The translations under genes and the position numbers were made by a program. From Haliscomenobacter sp. (GTDB lineage: Bacteria > Bacteroidota > Bacteroidia > Chitinophagales > Saprospiraceae), in NCBI GenBank assembly GCA_016707205.1, contig JADJHZ010000006.1, positions 260,147-324,146 of the forward strand: a DNA stretch of 64,000 nt, given 5' to 3'. The notes below the pieces were generated by a model. It made no database searches, was not told the DNA's origin, and saw nothing but the letters and a program-made list of their open reading frames with translations. Positions 39,827-49,116 of the stretch are shown here, piece by piece. How positions within the stretch are numbered: position 1 is the stretch's first letter; the number at the start of each line of letters is the position of its first letter.

Positions 39827-40897
39827 ATGAACAAGCGGCAATTCCTCAAAACCAACCTCTCTTTATTAGGCGCTCTGGTAACTGCTCCTATGCTCGGCTG
39901 GGCAAAAAACTGGACCTGGGCAGGGCCTGTGCCCGCTTCCCCCGAAGACCCGTTTTCGCTTCCGGCTCTGGATTATGCGTTCAACGCCCTGGAACCGTTC
40001 ATCGACGAAAAAACCATGATGATCCACCACGGCAAACACCACGCCGCCTACGTCAAAAACCTCAACGCCGCCATCCAGGGAACGCCTTTTGCCGGCAAAA
40101 CCCTGGAGGAAATCCTGGCGATGGTCACCGACAAAGAACCGGCTATCCGCAACAACGGAGGCGGGCATTACAACCACTCGCTTTTCTGGAAAATCCTCAC
40201 CCCAAAGAAAGGAACCCAACCCTCGGCTGAATGTACCCAAGCGATTACCCAGGAGTTCGGCGGGATGCCCCAACTCAAGGAAAAACTGCTCAACGCAGCC
40301 AAAGCGGTCTTCGGCTCCGGCTGGGCCTGGCTTGCTGTCGACGCCAAAGGGAAACTGTTCGTTTCCTCCACGCCCAACCAGGACAACCCCCTCATGACCA
40401 ATCTGGCAGCCCTGAAAGGAACACCCATCCTGGGCATCGACGTCTGGGAACACGCCTACTACCTCAAGTACCAAAACCTCCGGGCCGACTACCTCGAAGC
40501 GGTGTGGAACGTTCTGAACTGGGAAGAAATCAGTAGCCGGTACAAGTCCGCGCTACCTAAAAAACCCGGCACTTTCGATCTCTGGCCTATGCTGGGCGCT
40601 TTTCACAAAGTGATGTCCGAAACCTTCCACCCCATGGAAGAAGGCGACCTGCAACCGATCAAAACCCGCTCCGGAGAAATGGCCCAACGGGCAGGCGAAG
40701 TCGCTTCCTCCCCCATCCCGGCCCCCTTCAACACGCCTGACATCGCAGCGACCGTCAAACGCCTGAAGAAAGACAGCAAAGCCCTGGATAAACTGGTGAA
40801 AAAGCAAGGAACAGACGAACAGATCAAATCGTCGCTGACCGCCCTGCACGACGTCTTCCACAGCATTGTCGGACTTTGCCGCGACGAAAACCACTAA
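39827..40897 (+). CDS. Exported Fe/Mn superoxide dismutase with C-terminal helical extension
   Basis: Dismutates superoxide outside the cytoplasm. The N-terminus NKRQFLKTNLSLLGAL looks like a Tat-type signal with KR in place of RR. The SOD core spans about 41-245 with metal ligands H67 (MIHHGKHH), H117 (GHYNHSLFW), D205 and H209 (GIDVWEHAYY). Normal enzymes end near residue 245. Here about 105 more residues (252-356) follow: a helical segment rich in possible ligands (H260, H268, E271/E272, D274, H341, H345, C351), with a repeated FH. This may be a metal-storage or delivery module (inference). Confidence 0.88.
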   Translation: MNKRQFLKTNLSLLGALVTAPMLGWAKNWTWAGPVPASPEDPFSLPALDYAFNALEPFIDEKTMMIHHGKHHAAYVKNLNAAIQGTPFAGKTLEEILAMVTDKEPAIRNNGGGHYNHSLFWKILTPKKGTQPSAECTQAITQEFGGMPQLKEKLLNAAKAVFGSGWAWLAVDAKGKLFVSSTPNQDNPLMTNLAALKGTPILGIDVWEHAYYLKYQNLRADYLEAVWNVLNWEEISSRYKSALPKKPGTFDLWPMLGAFHKVMSETFHPMEEGDLQPIKTRSGEMAQRAGEVASSPIPAPFNTPDIAATVKRLKKDSKALDKLVKKQGTDEQIKSSLTALHDVFHSIVGLCRDENH

Positions 40898-40903
40898 CCG
40901 CCT

Positions 40904-41356
40904 ATGGTTGCCTTACTGCGCACCAATTCCGAACACCCCGATTTTATCGAACTGGTCCGCCATCTCGACGCCGAACTGAAGGTTCGGGATGGCGACGACC
41001 ACGCGTTTTACAATCAGTTCAATAAAATCGACCTGATCCGCCACGCGCTGGTCGCTTACCTGGATCAAACACCCACCGGGTGCGGAGCAATTAAATTCTG
41101 GGACGACCGCACCATGGAAGTGAAGCGGATGTACGTGGCGCCCGAAAACCGGGGCAAAGGCATCGCAGGCGCTATCCTGCTATCCCTGGAAGCCTGGGCC
41201 GCCGAACTCGGCTACGAGCGGTGCATCCTGGAAACCGGCATGAATCAACCCGAAGCCATCCGGCTGTACCAGAAAAGCGATTATATCCGAATCCCCAACT
41301 ACGGGCAGTATGCCGGCATTGAAAACAGCGTCTGCTTTGAAAAAATCCTGAAATGA
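40904..41356 (+). CDS. GNAT acetyltransferase
   Basis: 150 residues with the GNAT acetyl-CoA loop: VKRMYVAPENRGKGIAGAIL, followed by LGYERCILETG and EAIRLYQKSDYIRIPNYGQY, which is common in PaiA/YjgM-like enzymes. Starts 6 bp after the SOD stop, and its stop overlaps the next ATG (ATGA at 41353). Confidence 0.85.
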   Translation: MVALLRTNSEHPDFIELVRHLDAELKVRDGDDHAFYNQFNKIDLIRHALVAYLDQTPTGCGAIKFWDDRTMEVKRMYVAPENRGKGIAGAILLSLEAWAAELGYERCILETGMNQPEAIRLYQKSDYIRIPNYGQYAGIENSVCFEKILK

Positions 41357-41703
41357 ACAAAAAAGAACTCAAGGAGCAATACAAAGCCATCAAACCCAGA
41401 ATCGGGGTGTTCCAGATCCGAAACACCGCCAACGGGAAAGTATTTGTAGAAGGCAGTACCAACCTCGACAAGATCTGGAACCGGCACCGGGCCCAGCTCA
41501 ACTTTGGCGACCACCCCAGCGCAACCCTCCAGCAGGAGTGGAAGACGTTCGGAGAAAACAGCTTTGTCTTTGAAATCCTGGGCGAAATAACCCTTCCCGA
41601 CGAAGCTACGAGTATCGATACCAGGAAAGAAATGAAACTCCTGGAGTCTATGTTCATCGAAGAACTCCAGCCTTTCGGAGATAAGGGGTACAATAGGAAA
41701 TAA
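41353..41703 (+). CDS. GIY-YIG nuclease-superfamily protein
   Basis: 116 residues. The GIY-YIG-like core reads IGVFQIRNTANGKVFVEGSTNL, with later NRHRAQLNFGDHPS and a C-terminal MLESMFIEELQPFGDKGYN-type helix. The first two motif strands are altered (VFQI / VFVEG), as in the small Bacteroidota group of such proteins, so nuclease activity is uncertain. Overlaps the GNAT gene by 4 bp. Confidence 0.78.
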   Translation: MNKKELKEQYKAIKPRIGVFQIRNTANGKVFVEGSTNLDKIWNRHRAQLNFGDHPSATLQQEWKTFGENSFVFEILGEITLPDEATSIDTRKEMKLLESMFIEELQPFGDKGYNRK

Positions 41704-41742
41704 GTAACTATTAGGCCATACTACCAGGCATTTTCGTTTTCC

Positions 41743-41784
41743 TGGCATCCAGACCTTCCAGATTTGGCAAACCTGGAAGGTCTC
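41743..41784. repeat. Palindromic repeat, CTTCCAGGTTT type, copy 2
   Basis: Arms AGACCTTCCAGATTT (41751-41765) and AAACCTGGAAGGTCT (41769-41783) pair over 15 bp with one mismatch and a GGC loop. The leader GGCATCCAGA is shared with the copy at 1757. It lies between convergent genes, so it could end transcription from both. Confidence 0.65.
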
Positions 41785-41793
41785 GCCCTGGTT

Positions 41794-41931
41794 CCTGTTT
41801 GCCGTCCCGCAATAAGCAGGACCTGTTTGCCGGAATCTTAAGATTCCGTGCACAACTACCTGTTTGCCGTCCCGCAATAAGCGGGATTAGATTCCGTGCA
41901 GGACTATCCGCCGGTCCCCCGACCGGCGTCA
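41794..41931 (+). repeat. Dispersed bipartite palindromic repeat, copy 2 (tandem and rearranged)
   Basis: A CCTGTTTGCCGTCCCGCAAT-type unit occurs twice, at about 41794 and 41858, each followed by AGATTCCGTGCA. The second ends in the standard CCGCCGGTCCCCCGACCGGCG palindrome. It appears to be a local duplication inside this repeat family. Confidence 0.6.
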
Positions 41932-41935
41932 ACAA

Positions 41936-42433
41936 TCACGACAACGGCACCTTCCTGTTCATCGTTTCCTCAAAGAAATGATGCAGATCAAACGTTTGCT
42001 CCGCCCCCAATTTCTGACCCGTTTGCCCCATAATATATAGAAAAACCGCCGCCCCGGCCAGCACCGGCAACGCCCAAAGGATCGGTGCGTTCATGCCCAG
42101 GCTCCACTGGGAAAACCCCATAATGCCGAGAAACAGCATCAGAATGGCAATCGCGCCATAGCCAAGGGTAAAAAACGTCCATACATGCGGGCTGGGCCCG
42201 TACCACGCGCGGATGAAGGTGCCCGATCCTTGCTCTTCCAAATGCACTTCCAGCCTCGGGGACCAGAACTGCTGCTCTGCAACCGGCGGCGTAAGGACGA
42301 TATACTGGGGGAAGAACACAATCGAACACGGCGCCCCTTGCGCCTCCGCCCGCTTCCGGAAGCGGGCTTCCACCTCCTTGGGGCTTTCCTCCACTTCCAT
42401 CCGGAAGCGGGGACGAATACGGAAACTGGTCAT
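41936..42433 (-). CDS. Hypothetical membrane protein, 165 aa
   Basis: The N-terminal half is cytoplasmic and basic (MTSFRIRPRFRMEVEESP). Two membrane segments follow (about 88-108 and 118-136), with a short acidic C-terminus. No recognised domain. It converges with the GIY-YIG gene across the repeat region. Confidence 0.6.
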   Translation of the reverse strand: MTSFRIRPRFRMEVEESPKEVEARFRKRAEAQGAPCSIVFFPQYIVLTPPVAEQQFWSPRLEVHLEEQGSGTFIRAWYGPSPHVWTFFTLGYGAIAILMLFLGIMGFSQWSLGMNAPILWALPVLAGAAVFLYIMGQTGQKLGAEQTFDLHHFFEETMNRKVPLS

Positions 42434-42452
42434 AGGTTGGGTTTTGGTTAGG

Positions 42453-45400
42453 TTAATACAGTTTTATAAACTTCGTCTCATACGGCTTCAATGCAAGCGG
42501 CGCAGTCAGGACGGCGCCCTCTTCCTCGAGGATATTGGTCTCGACAGCCTTCGCGGAGCGGGTCGCGGCCTGGAGTCCGGGAATATCCAGCACCGCCTGT
42601 TTGCCTTCCACCTCCCGCACCTGCAGGGCGATGCCCTTGCCATCCAGGGCCAGCCCGGCCTGCACCAGCAGAAGGTTGGGGGCGCCCAGGTTCGCCAGGG
42701 AAACGGAAACCGGCTTGCCTTGCGAACGGCCTTTGGACGGCAACAGCACCCGCGAAAGCAGCGGGGTGCGCACGCCCCAGCCAAACCGCGTCGCAAACAG
42801 GTCGGACGGATCGGCGGACGACGTGAGGCTGTACCGCCAGCGCAGTTCGCCTTCCTGACTGGCTTTGAAGTTGGTGACCCAATAGTTGTTCAGCACCCAG
42901 GAATACAGGTGACTGGTCGCCGGGTTGAGGCGGTAATAGTACCGCCCGGTGTTGATGGCCCCGAACTGCACCAGGGGGAATGTCTTTGCTCACGAAAATA
43001 ATCTGAGCGTCGGAGCTTTTCACCGAAGCGAAATTCTGGATCGTATTCCAATCGGACGAACTGCCCTCCAGTTGGTTCACGCCGGGGTACACCACCCCGC
43101 CCTGGGCTTCAAACGCCAGTTTGCCGCCTTCCAGGTGGAGGGGAAATGCCACATAAACGCCTTCCGGGGTTTGTACCGGAAGCTTGACCATTTGGTACAA
43201 CAAGTCCATCCGCTTTTCGGAATGATACAGCCGGATTTCGATTTGTACGCCCCTGGCGTCGGCGCAAACCGGCATGTCGCCGTGGAGGAAAATACTTTTG
43301 TAGATCGGCCCGTTCGCCGTTTTCACCAACCGGACCTGTTTCAGGGTTTCCCGGGTGAGGGTGAGCGGTTTGTAGACGGTGTCCCGGCTTGCCTGGGTCA
43401 GGCGCTCCATTTCGTGGCGGTTAGCCAGTTGCTCGTAGATGAACTGGCCCAACCCGGCGGAAGCGTTGGCATCGATCAGGTCTTTTTTCAGCTCCTTGTC
43501 GTACATGCGGGTCAGGCCGCCTTTGCTTTCCTCAAAAACAAGGGAATAATACGCATTTTCAAGAGGAGAAAAAGCCTCTGCCGGCTGCGGCGCCGGCTTT
43601 TTGCCCAACTGAATGTGCAGGGTTTTGTACCCCATGGCGGGGATCGCCTCGACATACAACTCGTAATACGCGCCTTCCATGCGTTGTTCGTGCATTTGAG
43701 CGGGGACTACGCGCCCCTCGTTGTCGGAGATTACATAGTCCGCGCCGGCGGGGAGCACTTCGTACGGAATGAAGAGCTCCACGACGCCCGACCGGGGCCA
43801 GTTGAGCGTGTTGAACACCGCGATCTGAGGCGCGGACGAACGGGGAATCCCGGCGGAAATGGTGGAAAGGGCTTTTTCCTGCAACGCGCCGGAGCGCTTG
43901 GCGGCATCCCAGGCATAGGCAGCCTTCATCCCCCACTGGTTGACCGTATTTTGGGCCAGCGGGTCGGAAATGCTCTCTGCGGCGCCATGGGTGTGCTCGT
44001 CGTAGAAAAGCAGGTTGTCGTAAATGGCGCCTATATCCTCCGGCAGCCCGGCGGGCAGTTTTTGGCCCATCCATTTGGCCATAGCCAGCAAGGCGGTATT
44101 GGCGGCCATGTCAGACTGGACATTCCGGACGGTCTTGGTTTCGTTGGCGGCGGAGCCCACCCCGTCGGTCCACCAGTCGGGCCAGGCAACTTGCTGAGTA
44201 GCGAGCTTCTCAGCGTGCTCCTGCTCCAGATAAACGAGAAATTCCCGGGCCAGGGAGCTGCGCAGCTTGGGCCATTCGTATTTCTCGTTCCACTCGCGGA
44301 TGATATCGCAGACCTTGGTCGAAGGCGGGGAGTTGTCGGTGGAATAGCCCGAAAATTGCAGGGACACCTTGTCGTACGGATACCCTCTCTGGACCAGGTC
44401 TTTGAGGTAATCGGTCAGGTTGGCGCGGAAAACATCCATTTGGCCGGTCGTGAGGCTTAAGGAGTTGCCCATCATGTAGTGTTCGGCGCGGAAAGCCAGG
44501 AGGCGGTTGCCTGCGGGCGACTGCCACCAGAATGCGGTGGGCACGGCAAACGGCCTGCGGGCGCGGTGGGCGTGAATGCCCATGTCGAGGTATTTGACCC
44601 CCGTGTTGTGAAAATAATCCACCGCAGCCCAGGCGATGCCGTTGACGTCGTTTTGCATGGCGGTGGTCACCTCAATGCCGTGGTCTTTGATCATGCGCAG
44701 GGTTTTGGTCTGCGCGGCCAGGGCGGGCTCGTCGATGATCTCCGAAAAATTGAGGAACATCCCGGTAGCCTCGATCCGGCCTTCCTTGATGCGTTGCAGC
44801 AGGCGGTCGATCTGGGCCGGAGGGCGGGTTTTGAGGAATTCGCGCACCGACCAGGAGGTTTCGCAGGTCCAGCGGAATTTGGCGGCGTCGGGGTAATCGT
44901 CGGTCTGGTCGCAAAAATCGAGGGCGTTGTCGATATAGCGGATATGTTCGGGCAGGATTTCCGTTTGGGGCCGGGTGTAGCCGATATCGGTATGGGTATG
45001 CTGGACGAGGAAGATCTCCCACTCGCGCACCGGCGCCACGGCGAAAGCCCTGGTGATGGGGGCGCTGCCCTGTTTGCGGATTACGGCCTTATAAATTGTT
45101 GGTATTTTCTCTTTGGGGAGCAGGATTTCTACTTTATTGAACCCTGCTTTGAGCACGGTTTCGGCACGTTGTTTAAGGATGGTGACCGACGTGGGCGTGT
45201 CCTCCCCGGTATGGATAAAATCTACGCTGACGGAATGCCAGAGCTGGCCGTCCTTTTTAACGACCACGTCGTTTTGGTAGATGTCCAGCCGGTCTTTGAC
45301 TTCGGTTTTGAAGGTCATAAACCAGGAGTTGTTGCCCTGGGTATCCGTATCCACGTTCAGCACTACCGCTTGGCCCGGTTTAAGGGCGGCCACGGGCAGT

Positions 45401-45849
45401 TTCAGGATGGCAAAACCCATTTGGTCCTCGTATTTGTCGAGCATAGTCACGTTGAAGCTGAGGCGCGCGCCCCCTGGTCCGTCGTAGTGCGACCAGCCTG
45501 TCTGACTCAACGTAGCGCTTTCAAATTGGAAATACGGCTGCCCGTTGACGCTCAGGCGAAACGCGACCGGGTCGAGGGTGACGTCCATGCCGAACAGCCA
45601 GATGAAGGAGACGAAAGGATCGGAGTACCCGGCTTTCAGGGGCTCGGTTTTCCACTCGATGGGGGCATAGTCGGCCTGCCCGCGCAGCAGCAGCGACGGG
45701 GACGCATTGGAGAACGGAGAATGGTAGGCGAAGCGTTTGCCTGCTATTTCTTCGGCATAGCCCTGGAGGTATTCCTGGGCGCCCGGCTGGGCCCAAAGGG
45801 TGCTGGAGAGGCACAGGAGGCCTGCCGGGAGGAACCATTTTGGGTTCAT
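42453..45849 (-). CDS. Secreted GH38 alpha-mannosidase-like enzyme (frameshift at 42974-42978)
   Basis: Predicted exo-alpha-mannosidase in the periplasm. Signal peptide ends TLWAQ. The GH38 N-domain has metal ligands H284/H286 and D288 in VQHTHTDIGYT and nucleophile D401 in MQNDVNGIAW. A middle helical domain with DEHTHGAAES and the C-terminal beta domains follow. The frame breaks after SKDIP; removing one base from the five-base run (G5 on plus, 42974-42978) continues LVQFGAINTGRYYYRLNPA to the true end KPYETKFIKLY at 42453. About 1130 residues. Family assignment is firm, exact linkage not. Confidence 0.85.
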
Positions 45850-45929
45850 AGGGCGAAGGTTTTATTTGGTTCGTTCGTCGAACCTCAAATATAAAATTCC
45901 TCCCGGTTTGCCGCCCTAAAATATGTGCT

Positions 45930-47221
45930 CTAATGCGTTGAACCTGCCGGTTTGGCCTTTGTGGCGGGAAGCCTGCCTCCCGAATTCGACTTATGCTCAC
46001 TGGAGGGGGCATTGCCTGGCCTGTTGCTCTCCGGATGATTATTTCGGTTTTGGCTATTCCCGGCCGATGGGGCAGGGCGCTCACCGGAAGGGTTCCGGCC
46101 ATCCGGTGCTGCGGTGCGGCCCGCTCCAGGGCCCGGCGTTGCGCCTCGGGTGGATGGGTAGCTCCCAGGGTGATTATTTCGGTTTGGACTGCTCCCGGCC
46201 GATGGGGCCTGGCGCTCACCGGAAGGGTTGCGGCCATCCGGTGCAGTGGGGCGGCCCGCTTCAGGGCCCGGCGTTGCGCCTCGGGTGGATGGGTAGCTTC
46301 CAGGGTGATTATTTCGGTTTGGGCTGTTCGCATTCGGGTAGGCGTTGCGCTCGCCCGAAGGGCCGCGATGTTCCTGCGTACCGGGGCGGTCTCCATACGG
46401 GGCGTTCGAAGGTTCCCTGACATTCCCGTTCGGATACGAGTTATAGGGATAGTTATCCTCCCTTGGGCGGTAATCCGGTTTATTGCGGTACTCTGACCGA
46501 GTCTGGTTGGTGCGAATCACCACATGGTTGGAATAGGACCGGTGTGGACGGTAATACTGATGGGCGTGTACGCTACGGAGCCGGGGCGCCATCCGGTAGT
46601 TCCGGTGATAGACGACCACTCTCGGGTTATAGACGCTCCAGCTAAGGGGGCGCCAAGCGTCCACCACGCCGGATAATATTGCCAGCGATAGGGAGACGCA
46701 TAGACCGTGTACTGCGGTCTGAGGATATCCTGGACAGCAGGCCAGAAAAATACATTTTCATAATCGCCATAGTCGGTAGGATACCCGCCTCTTGAGTTGG
46801 CGTAACCGATAACCGGTTCGACAATGACTTCTTGTCCGAAAAGGTCTTCATCTCCAATGATTTGGAGGGCTGCCTCTTGCCTGCCGGTCAGTTCGATTTC
46901 AATAACCGCCACATCCTGCTTCTCGTATCGGTTGACCAGGGCCTGGAGAATGATCACATGAAAATTCCCCTTCCGCAGGTGCTCCACGCGGATATAGTCT
47001 GTACGTCCGTCGTAGTCCAGATCCAGGTTATTAACCCAACGGTCCTGGGTGTTGAGCTTTCGTTCGAAATCCTCTAAAGTGCGCGATTCCTGGAACAAGG
47101 CGAGCGCGCCTTCCAGGCTGAAATAATCGCCATCGTAGCCTGTTCGTTCGGTCCTGTACTGGGCGGACAGCGCCGGCAGGACGAGCAGGAACACCAAGCA
47201 GTTTAAAAATACCTTTTTCAT
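45930..47221 (-). CDS. Secreted repeat-rich envelope protein (frameshift near 46661)
   Basis: Start at 47221 gives a signal peptide (MKKVFLNCLVFLLVLPALSAQ). The N-terminal ~150 residues are folded (LDLDYDGRTDYIRVEHL, QEVIVEPVIGYANS). One missing base near 46661-46662 splits the gene: PAWW continues as DAWRPLSWSVYNPRVVVYHR. The tail is Pro/Asn/Arg/Gly-rich with two to three 45-residue repeats (RNNHPGSYPSTRGATPGP). Function unknown; a cell-wall or outer-membrane-associated protein is likely. Confidence 0.68.
46037..46320. repeat. 135-bp coding tandem repeat
   Basis: GATTATTTCGGTTT recurs at 46037, 46172 and 46307, exactly 135 bp apart. Units one and two are nearly identical and the third is partial and diverged. 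It encodes 45-residue repeats in the tail of the preceding protein, so length changes keep the frame. Confidence 0.8.
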
Positions 47222-47434
47222 AATTTCCGTTTTTTCCCGTTTCAATGAATAGTTAGAATCCAAGCGCTTTCTATGGTAAAAGACGATGAATAAATAAAGA
47301 AGCCGCAGGTTATCCCCCGTTTTAATTCAAGTTTAACCAAGGCCACTAAGAATTACGATTTTATAAGAATGCCTTAACAAGGGTTAAGCAAACGTGAAGA
47401 GAGGCTGGGGACGGCGAACAGGAGAACAGGCGAA

Positions 47435-47483
47435 CGCCGGTCAGGGGACCGGCGGATAGTTCCGCGCGGAATCTGAGGATTCC
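47435..47483 (-). repeat. Dispersed bipartite palindromic repeat, copy 3
   Basis: Reverse orientation: CGCCGGTCAGGGGACCGGCG followed by GATAGTTCCGCGCGGAATC and ATTCC. It lies in the 422-bp gap between the repeat-rich protein and DUF4386. The rest of that gap (47222-47434 and 47484-47643) shows only AT-rich leader sequence and no gene. Confidence 0.65.
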
Positions 47484-47643
47484 GGCGAACAGGGAAACAA
47501 AAGAAATTCCCTAAGGTATCCTTGAAAAAACCCTTTATTTTTGAAACGCCCGCCTTTAATTTTATTACTTAAAATTCAAGGTAAGGTGCAGAGAAAATTA
47601 CCCGGAGTTTTTAAATACAAGAAACCCTTTAAAATCACCCTCA

Positions 47644-48306
47644 ATGAAAACCCTGCGCCAAACCGAACGCATCCTTCGAATTTTGTACCCCATCTGGGCC
47701 CTGGTGGGGATGTTCAGCCTGATGTATGTTCCTTCCCAGGTGGTCGTGCCGGGAGATGCTGCCGCGACGGCCGCCCAAATCGCCAGCCGCGAACTGTTGT
47801 TCCGGGCCGGCATTGTGGGTAGCCTCGCCACCCAGATCCTTTTTCTCTTTGCCGTGTGGTACCTCTACCAGTTTTTCGAGCATACCAGCAAGGGACCGGC
47901 CCGGGTAATGGTCATGCTGGCCTGCGTCAGCGTGCCCATCGCCATGCTCAACGAACTGGCCAAATTCGCGGCCCTGGGGCAGCTTGACGACCCGGAGCAA
48001 CTGCTTTTTTTCCTGGGCCTCAATGGGCACGGAATAACGATCGCTTCCATTTTCTGGGGGCTTTGGCTCTTTCCGCTGGGGTATTTGATCTACCATTCCG
48101 GGTACTTCCCCAAACTCATCGGCGTAGCCGTTTGGATCGGCGGGATTGGGTATACCCTGGGGTCCTTGACCGATATCCTTTTACCGGACCAAAAGACCCT
48201 CCTCACCGTCTTCGAAACGATGACCTTCGGGGAAATCGTCTGGTTGCTGTGGCTGACTATTCGGGGGGCTAAGTGGCCGAAGGGGGAGGTATCTACGGAA
48301 GCTTGA
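47644..48306 (+). CDS. DUF4386 membrane protein
   Basis: 220 residues with about six membrane segments. Starts MKTLRQTERILRILYPIWAL and has the family block ALGQLDDPEQLLFFLGLNGHG, FWGLWLFPLGYLIYHSGYFP. Function unknown. Single gene with its own upstream region. Confidence 0.82.
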   Translation: MKTLRQTERILRILYPIWALVGMFSLMYVPSQVVVPGDAAATAAQIASRELLFRAGIVGSLATQILFLFAVWYLYQFFEHTSKGPARVMVMLACVSVPIAMLNELAKFAALGQLDDPEQLLFFLGLNGHGITIASIFWGLWLFPLGYLIYHSGYFPKLIGVAVWIGGIGYTLGSLTDILLPDQKTLLTVFETMTFGEIVWLLWLTIRGAKWPKGEVSTEA

Positions 48307-49116
48307 ATTTATTCGGTTCATCCTGGGCAGACTGGTTCAGAGGAGGGAGCAGAGGAGCAGGGAGCAGGGGGGGGAGTTGTTCCGGAATGAAATTCCGGTG
48401 AACATTCCCGGAATGCAATTCCGGGCTACAGTCTCGGATTGAAAATCCGAGCTACAGGATCGCGGGTTTGGTCTGGCGCCCGAAGGGCAGCCTGGCTTGT
48501 TTTTCATGCATCTTTGAAAAAAGACTTATGCAGATTGTAAAATTACGCTATGTAAATTTGAAATAAAAGCCAGCCGGACCATCCATACATGACGCACTTC
48601 GGTCACCATACCTCAAACCACCCTACTCGACATTTTAACCATTTGCCCGAAAGCCGCATTGGTAACGGCCAAATTTATTTGGCCGGAGTTCCGTTTTTCC
48701 ATGCTGCCGCCAAATAAATTTGGCGGTTACATCGGGTTCGCCCAAAATGTCCTGTAGTGCGACCCCAGACACTTCCAGGCATGGACTTCTTCGAGGCCGC
48801 CTCTGGTGGCCGGGTTCGGGGGTGGCGCAACTGCGGCGATGCAGCGTAACGGTGCTGCGCCTTTGAAAAAAGATTACATTGCATACCTATGCCAATCCCG
48901 CGCGCTGGGTTTTTTTGAGGGTTTGCGTATTGTTGTCCATTGCTATCCCGAGATGGTTACATTGCCACACAGAGGAGTGTGCTTCCGCCCGCTTGTTGAC
49001 GCCCCTCACAGCTCCAGAATTTGCGTGGTGGTCGCTTTTTGGCCGGTGTGGGAGGTCTCTGGTTTTAGATTTTCCCTTAACGCTATCGGGCATAAGTTCC
49101 ATAATCCTCCCGCCCT
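48307..49116. other. 810-bp intergenic region with repeats
   Basis: No convincing gene. Contents: purine-rich stretch (48343-48376), the three-palindrome cluster (48381-48452), and a strong 69-bp hairpin whose 25-nt arms 48662-48686 and 48706-48730 pair around CCAAATTTATTTGG-type sequence. CTTTGAAAAAAGA occurs twice (about 48510 and 48860), suggesting a duplicated segment. Short frames crossing it lack coding character. Confidence 0.55.
48381..48452. repeat. Cluster of three short palindromes
   Basis: CCGGAATGAAATTCCGG (48382-48398), CCCGGAATGCAATTCCGGG (48408-48425) and CTCGGATTGAAAATCCGAG (48433-48451), the last two each followed by CTACAG. A spaced array of hairpin-forming units, preceded by a GAGCAGGGAGCAGGGGGG purine-rich stretch at 48343-48376. 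Confidence 0.65.

Noticed and set aside
42949..45894. Two long plus-strand frames (about 500 and 470 codons) opposite the GH38 gene
   Set aside because: The minus strand has firm GH38 catalytic motifs; the plus frames are Gly/Val-rich shadows without signals.
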